Origin: an uncultured Clostridia bacterium
GTDB lineage: Bacteria; Bacillota; Clostridia; Christensenellales; UBA1242
Assembly (NCBI GenBank): GCA_947630075.1
Contig: CANRGF010000032.1
Span: 1-9,017 of the forward strand
Direction of reading: 5' to 3'
Length of the DNA: 9,017 nucleotides
Shown here: positions 5,094 to 9,017 of the stretch, one piece after another
Layout of the letters: every line of letters begins with the position of its first letter
How positions within the stretch are numbered: the first letter of the stretch is position 1
Notes under the pieces: generated by a model
What the model saw: only the letters and a program-made list of their open reading frames with translations
Databases searched by the model: none
What the model was told of the DNA's origin: nothing
Position numbers and translations under genes: made by a program

Positions 5094-7148
5094 TTATGTT
5101 TCCTCCTTAAAGTTTAAAGTAACAATCGCACCCTTTTCAAACTCTTTAGGTATTTCAACTATTTCAGATGCTTCTGGGAATTCTAGCAAGCCATTGTGCG
5201 AGATCATAACTTCATTAACAATATTTAATCCTAACCCTATGCCACCATTCTTTTGTGTAACGAATGGCTTTATTGCGTCCGCTGGGTCTATGGTAAATCC
5301 TTTTCCATTATCTGCGATAACTATTGATACATAATTTGGTTTATATTTTGCAACACAAATATATATCTTTTTATTTTCAATTTTGTATTTATGAAGCCAC
5401 CATATTGAATTATCAATTATATTCAATATAGCACCGACTAAAAGATTGTATGAACATTTTACATGTTTGTCAAAGTTCTCATTAATTATCATTTCAATGT
5501 TATGGGCACTTAATCTATAGCCGCAATTAAATTTTGCCTGTTTTATTATTTCAAGCAAAGAACAATTTTCCTGTTTTTTTTGTCTAATTAAATTTGAATA
5601 ATTTTGGATTATGTCTGATAAATGATAAATTGTATTTTTAAATTCTAAAGAAGTATTTTCGGTGATAACTCTCAAAGAGATTTCTTTAATTATTTTCTCT
5701 ATTTCATGAATAACAATTCCATAACTCATACCTGCGGTTGAAGTTAATAAACTTACTTCCTTAACGCGTGAATAATCGCTTTCAATTCTATCTAAACAAT
5801 TCATCATATCTTTTTTATCTTTCGTATTAATTTCACTTAAATCAATTTTTATTTTTAACTGCTTTATATCATCTACTACCGGCTCTCTTTTTTCCTTTTT
5901 ATCTTTTTTTAAATAATCTTTATCAGCGTTTCTATAACTCAGAAAGTTATCAATAGAAGATTTTATAACATTTTTAAACTCTTTATAGGCTTCATTTTCA
6001 ACAAATCCTTCTCGATTAGATTTCTCAATCAAATCTGTACTTTCAGTTCTTTTTATATTTACAGCTCCGATTACAATGTTGTTACTAATTTTAGCTGCTG
6101 GTTGATTAAATCTAGCATGGTCTAATCCCAACCAATCATTTTCTGCTTCGCCATAATCATATATTCTTGTTCCATCTCTAAAAACATATATTCCGCCATT
6201 AGCATCTAAGTATTGTGTAAATTGCTTCTTGTCAGCAGTTAAAAATTTATTTAAAATTTTGTTATCCCTATCAAAACAATATAACTCAAAATCAATAACA
6301 CCGATGCCATTTATTCTTGTTCTAATCGGATCTCCATTTTTATCAGTCATCAATCTAGTTTTTCTTACTGTTCTTTCTTGTGAGTCCATATTCTTAAATG
6401 GAGTAAATTTGTAAGTAAAAGTCTCATTTCCATTAGTGTCAATAGTAGATTTATAGTGATATAGAGCAAATTCTTTTATTTCGTCAAAAGTCAATATTTT
6501 GCCGTTCCATCCATCTAGATTCGTGTATAATTCAACTTTAAAATCCGCCTGATGATTAAATGGAGAATTGAAATGCTCAATTGCTCTTTTTAGTTCTACA
6601 AATTCATTTTCACTCCATCGCTTTTTTAAGTCAGTTATTTCAATATAAGTTCCTTCTTTATCTATAAAATATTGAGGTTCACGTTCTGTTATTTCAATAT
6701 TCACATCTTCTAAATACTTAGCATCTTCAAATTTGTTCCAATCAATATTTACGCAAACTTCTTTGCTGTTTAAATGTTTTGTAATCAATTTTATTTTATT
6801 GCCTAATTTATGAACTCCAAAACGTCCAATGCCTTTTTCTCCTATAGGCAATCTACCTTTTTTACTAATTTTATTAGTTCTAACATCTTCTTTCTTGTGA
6901 TTATCTCCAGGTTCAAGCCATACATTTTTTACAATATCTGAGGTCATTCCGTAACCATCATCTTCTATAATGATTTTACCCAAAGGACTATTTATATCCA
7001 ACAAATCCACTTTTACAATAGATGCATCTGCATCATATGAATTTTTTATTAATTCAACTATTGCGATATTTTCATTTCTTATTAGCTGATCCCCCAGTTG
7101 TAATAGCAAAGATGCTCTAGGTTTGAATACTAAATTTTCAGATTTCAT
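5094..7148 (-). CDS. Double GHKL ATPase: MutL/Hsp90/MORC-like N-terminal domain fused to a histidine-kinase-like C-terminal module
   Basis: 684 aa. The ATG at 7148 follows GGGAG by 7 nt. The N-terminal GHKL ATPase has the N-box ELIKNSYDADA (residues 32-42; E32 and N36), EDDGYGM (62-68) and GEKGIGRFG (103-111), the layout of Hsp90/MutL/MORC proteins. Residues about 165-400 would be the transducer-like middle. From about 450 there is a helical region with SYGIVIHEIEK; H481 followed by Glu resembles the phosphoacceptor box of sensor kinases. A second GHKL domain follows: N-box ILNIIDNS (574-581), ADNGKGF (612-618), PFVTQKN (628-634), GGIGLGLNIV (635-644). There are no membrane segments, so any signal sensed is cytoplasmic. 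It lies 44 nt after the methyltransferase, with its own extended -10 promoter, and 1 nt before the receiver protein. GHKL/MORC ATPases are known in prokaryotic restriction-modification loci; the function here is inferred. Confidence 0.85.
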   Translation of the reverse strand: MKSENLVFKPRASLLLQLGDQLIRNENIAIVELIKNSYDADASIVKVDLLDINSPLGKIIIEDDGYGMTSDIVKNVWLEPGDNHKKEDVRTNKISKKGRLPIGEKGIGRFGVHKLGNKIKLITKHLNSKEVCVNIDWNKFEDAKYLEDVNIEITEREPQYFIDKEGTYIEITDLKKRWSENEFVELKRAIEHFNSPFNHQADFKVELYTNLDGWNGKILTFDEIKEFALYHYKSTIDTNGNETFTYKFTPFKNMDSQERTVRKTRLMTDKNGDPIRTRINGIGVIDFELYCFDRDNKILNKFLTADKKQFTQYLDANGGIYVFRDGTRIYDYGEAENDWLGLDHARFNQPAAKISNNIVIGAVNIKRTESTDLIEKSNREGFVENEAYKEFKNVIKSSIDNFLSYRNADKDYLKKDKKEKREPVVDDIKQLKIKIDLSEINTKDKKDMMNCLDRIESDYSRVKEVSLLTSTAGMSYGIVIHEIEKIIKEISLRVITENTSLEFKNTIYHLSDIIQNYSNLIRQKKQENCSLLEIIKQAKFNCGYRLSAHNIEMIINENFDKHVKCSYNLLVGAILNIIDNSIWWLHKYKIENKKIYICVAKYKPNYVSIVIADNGKGFTIDPADAIKPFVTQKNGGIGLGLNIVNEVMISHNGLLEFPEASEIVEIPKEFEKGAIVTLNFKEET

Positions 7149-7173
7149 ATATTTCTCCCATAAATTTTATTCT

Positions 7174-7182
7174 ATTATAACA
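7174..7182 (-). promoter_or_regulatory. Extended -10 promoter ahead of the double ATPase gene
   Basis: TGTTATAAT on the minus strand (TATAAT at 7174-7179, TG at 7181-7182) lies in the 44-nt gap between methyltransferase and ATPase. The predicted start is near 7167, leaving a leader of about 19 nt that includes GGGAG. No good -35 is present, as is usual for extended -10 promoters. Confidence 0.45.
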
Positions 7183-7192
7183 CATAATTTTA

Positions 7193-8458
7193 TTATTTGT
7201 AGTGTTTTTTCAAAATTTTAACTAATTCTTTTGCAATAACCTCGGCCATAAGTGGAGGGACAGCATTGCCTATTTGCATAAAAGCCGCTGTTCTCGACCC
7301 TTCAAAATAGTAATTGTCAGGAAAAGATTGTATTCTTGCAGCTTCTCTTATTGACAGTGATCTTGCCTGTTTGATATCTGGATGTATAAAATAATGTCCA
7401 TCCTTTGATATATGTGCCATCATCGTGTCGCAAGTATTAGTATCACCTTCAACAACTTTAAATCTATCGACAAAAGACTTTCTATTCTTATGAGTTTTTA
7501 ATTTTTCAGGAAGTTCATCATAATGTAATCGCCGATGTCCTTCATTCCAAGCTTTAATAACACATCGATAAATTTCTCGATCCCTTTCTATATGAGGTCT
7601 GCAAACATGTTCCGTTAAAATATTATCTTTGTTAGTTCTTATTCCGCTTTGTATCAAATATTCACAAGGAGAATCATAATAATTGTTATTCTCTTCGCCT
7701 GGATCTAATTTGGGTAAATCACCGAACATTTCATTTATCGTACAGGTTAAATTTCGTTTTTTAAATTCTGGATATTTTTCGTTAATATCTGCTCTCCAGC
7801 CAACAATTATGACTCTTCTTCGAGCTTGTAAGACCCCATAATCTTCTGCTTTCAAAACCCTATTGTCGACATTATATCCAATTGATTGGACAAGGTTTAC
7901 AAAATCATCATAAAATCTGCCACCTTGTGCATTTAGTAATCCCGTTACATTTTCGAACACAAATGCCTTAGGTTTGTATTTTGATAAAAATTGGAAATAC
8001 AATTTATATAAATAATTTCGTGGGTCATCTATAACATCCTCATTGTTCTCTTTTTTTATTTTATCTTTTGCCAACTTTATCGAACGTCCAACAAGAGAGT
8101 ATGCTTGACAAGGAGGTCCTCCGATAATGAAGTCTATTTCTTCACCTTTCTTTATGCTTTTATTTACTTCTTTAAAAACATCGTATATGTTTTCCTCAGA
8201 AAGTTTTATGCATATCGCTGTATCCAAATTTTTCTTTGGTATATAGCTATACAATTCATTTCTCGATATTTTATGTTCTAAGTATTTATTGTAAATTTCC
8301 AGCTTGTTTTTTGATTTCAAGTAGTAGTAGGAAATTCTTGTTTTAATTGTGTTTACAGCATCAATATTCATTTCAATATGTGCAACAGGTGAACATCCAG
8401 CTCTAATAAACCCTTCTGATAAACCACCAGCACCAGCAAATAAATCTATATAATTCAT
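7193..8458 (-). CDS. DNA (cytosine-5-)-methyltransferase
   Basis: 421 aa, complete. It transfers a methyl group from S-adenosylmethionine to C5 of cytosine in a specific DNA sequence. All main motifs are present in order: I DLFAGAGGLSEGF (residues 5-17), IV GGPPCQAYS with catalytic C117, VI FENV (168-171), VIII DYGVLQARRR (206-215), a target-recognition region of about 220-345, IX RSLSIREAARIQSFPD (366-381), and X QIGNAVPP (395-402). The recognition sequence cannot be read from the protein. The start is clear: AAGGAGG (8466-8472) lies 7 nt upstream, and the ATG overlaps the stop of the regulator gene (TAATG), so the two are coupled. It ends in two consecutive stops. No restriction endonuclease lies beside it; the ATPase and receiver genes occupy that place. 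An orphan methylase is possible, but the operon suggests a system. Confidence 0.96.
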   Translation of the reverse strand: MNYIDLFAGAGGLSEGFIRAGCSPVAHIEMNIDAVNTIKTRISYYYLKSKNKLEIYNKYLEHKISRNELYSYIPKKNLDTAICIKLSEENIYDVFKEVNKSIKKGEEIDFIIGGPPCQAYSLVGRSIKLAKDKIKKENNEDVIDDPRNYLYKLYFQFLSKYKPKAFVFENVTGLLNAQGGRFYDDFVNLVQSIGYNVDNRVLKAEDYGVLQARRRVIIVGWRADINEKYPEFKKRNLTCTINEMFGDLPKLDPGEENNNYYDSPCEYLIQSGIRTNKDNILTEHVCRPHIERDREIYRCVIKAWNEGHRRLHYDELPEKLKTHKNRKSFVDRFKVVEGDTNTCDTMMAHISKDGHYFIHPDIKQARSLSIREAARIQSFPDNYYFEGSRTAAFMQIGNAVPPLMAEVIAKELVKILKKHYK

Positions 8459-8661
8459 TACTCAACCTCCTTAAACGAAACTAGATCACCAATATCGCAA
8501 TTAAAGAACAAACACATTTTTTTTATTATATCCATATCAATCTTTTGTTTTTTATTGATTTTAGCAAGAACCACAGAAGAAAACCCAACTTTTAATCTAA
8601 ATTCGGTTTCTTTCATACCAGCCTCTAAAATTTTAATTTTTAGTTTAGTGTAATCCCACAT
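8458..8661 (-). CDS. Small XRE/Cro-CI type HTH regulator (controller-like)
   Basis: 67 aa, essentially one helix-turn-helix domain: KLKIKILEAGMKETEFRLKVGFSSVVLAKINKK (residues 6-38), then helices to FFNCDIGDLVSF (52-63). The ending NCDIGDLV is typical of the short YozG-like HTH family, which often lies directly before C5-methyltransferase genes. It probably binds its own promoter and sets the timing or level of the operon, like a restriction-modification controller protein. ATG at 8661 follows AGAGGTG (8667-8673) by 5 nt. Its stop overlaps the methyltransferase start by one base. It is the first gene after a perfect consensus promoter. Confidence 0.88.
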   Translation of the reverse strand: MWDYTKLKIKILEAGMKETEFRLKVGFSSVVLAKINKKQKIDMDIIKKMCLFFNCDIGDLVSFKEVE

Positions 8662-8702
8662 ATTGGCACCTCTTTATTTACAAAAGCAAATATTTTATTT
8701 AT

Positions 8703-8731
8703 ATTATATATTAATTTGTTTGTAATGTCAA
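8703..8731 (-). promoter_or_regulatory. Consensus promoter of the regulator-methyltransferase operon
   Basis: On the minus strand, TTGACA (8726-8731), a 17-nt spacer, TATAAT (8703-8708): a perfect sigma-A consensus. The predicted start is near 8696, giving a leader of about 35 nt. Inverted copies TTACAAA/TTTGTAA lie at 8678-8684 and 8719-8725, about four helical turns apart on either side of the -10 box and start, and could be operator halves for the HTH protein. Confidence 0.8.
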
Positions 8732-8772
8732 ATTTTTTCAGAGATAATTTAATGAATTGTCTAAATTTTTCT

Positions 8773-9017
8773 TTATTCAAAAATCTTATTTATTATTTCA
8801 CTTGCATGAACATCGGAGTTCTTTATAAAGTGGCTATAGAAGTCACTTGTTGTCGAAGCTTTTGAGTGTCCAGCACGAGCCGAAACGGTTTTCATGTCTA
8901 CACCTGCGATTAGTTGCAAAGTTATGTTTGTATGTCGAAGAGAGTGTAGAGACACTTTTGGTAAACCTGCTTTTACTAGTGTCTTTTGCAACCATACTCT
9001 AAATAATCCTGGTGAAA
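8773..9017 (-). CDS. Tyrosine recombinase/phage-type integrase, C-terminal part (gene continues past the right edge)
   Basis: The frame is open to the window edge; the visible 81 codons are the C-terminal part of the catalytic domain. The sequence runs SPGLFRVWLQKTLVKAGLPK, then HSLRHTNITLQLIAG (the H-x-x-R box), VSARAGHSKASTTSDFYSH (second His and the nucleophilic Tyr), ending IINKIFE. These are the last four of the catalytic residues; the first Arg lies outside the window. Such enzymes insert and excise elements at attachment sites, often in tRNA genes. The real start is not visible (a TTG inside the window is not a start, since the integrase sequence continues upstream of it). It is transcribed toward the regulator operon and marks the block as mobile. 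An attachment site is expected further right. Confidence 0.92.
   Translation of the reverse strand, partial: SPGLFRVWLQKTLVKAGLPKVSLHSLRHTNITLQLIAGVDMKTVSARAGHSKASTTSDFYSHFIKNSDVHASEIINKIFE

Noticed and set aside
5086..6414. Plus-strand open frames across the double ATPase gene
   Set aside because: Antisense to conserved GHKL motifs; no independent support.
7193..8458. The methyltransferase as the housekeeping Dcm of enterobacteria or a eukaryotic-type DNMT
   Set aside because: Only general C5-methylase motifs are shared. The island context and the Firmicutes-type composition argue for an accessory enzyme with unknown target.

Overview
The window looks like a low-GC, endospore-forming Firmicutes (Clostridia-like) chromosome. 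It carries a clear spoVT, has strongly A/T-biased codon use, and shows good AGGAGG-type ribosome sites and sigma-A-like promoters. I cannot place it more precisely by eye.

Layout. (1) Bases 1-2800 are ordinary core genome. A sugar-phosphate isomerase/AP-endonuclease-2 type TIM-barrel protein (partial or just complete at the left edge) lies directly downstream of an L-lactate dehydrogenase on the minus strand. A 110-aa uncharacterised gene is divergent on the plus strand and runs convergently into spoVT on the minus strand. (2) Bases 2800-3830 hold no convincing protein gene. They contain an inverted-repeat cluster upstream of spoVT, an orphan minus-strand terminator, a consensus promoter, the 5' half of a tRNA-Arg(CCT) gene broken at its anticodon loop, a 183-bp segment bounded by 11-bp direct repeats that looks like a tiny integrated element, a complete tRNA-Arg(CCT), and a two-way terminator. 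(3) Bases 3830-9017 are a visibly more AT-rich accessory block, all on the minus strand and read from the right edge: the C-terminal part of a tyrosine integrase, then a consensus promoter, a 67-aa XRE regulator, a C5-cytosine DNA methyltransferase, a 684-aa protein with two GHKL ATPase domains and a histidine-kinase-like His, and a 420-aa protein with an N-terminal receiver-like domain.

How the genes may work together. Regulator, methyltransferase, double ATPase and receiver protein form one tight gene string (4-nt overlap-type junctions or gaps of 1-44 nt), with a second promoter just ahead of the ATPase. The string sits next to an integrase and a tRNA gene. I infer a mobile, probably anti-phage, module in which host DNA is marked by 5-methylcytosine and a GHKL/phosphorelay pair acts as sensor and effector. 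No recognisable endonuclease is present. Each part belongs to known families; the combination as a defence system is inference.

The second notable region is the tRNA-Arg area. Three copies of CCTCCTAAG lie within 370 bp. Joining the two inner ends of the 183-bp segment would rebuild a phage-like attachment core (ACCACAT and ATGTGGT facing each other across 11 nt), and the segment carries four CCATA repeats that resemble integrase arm sites.
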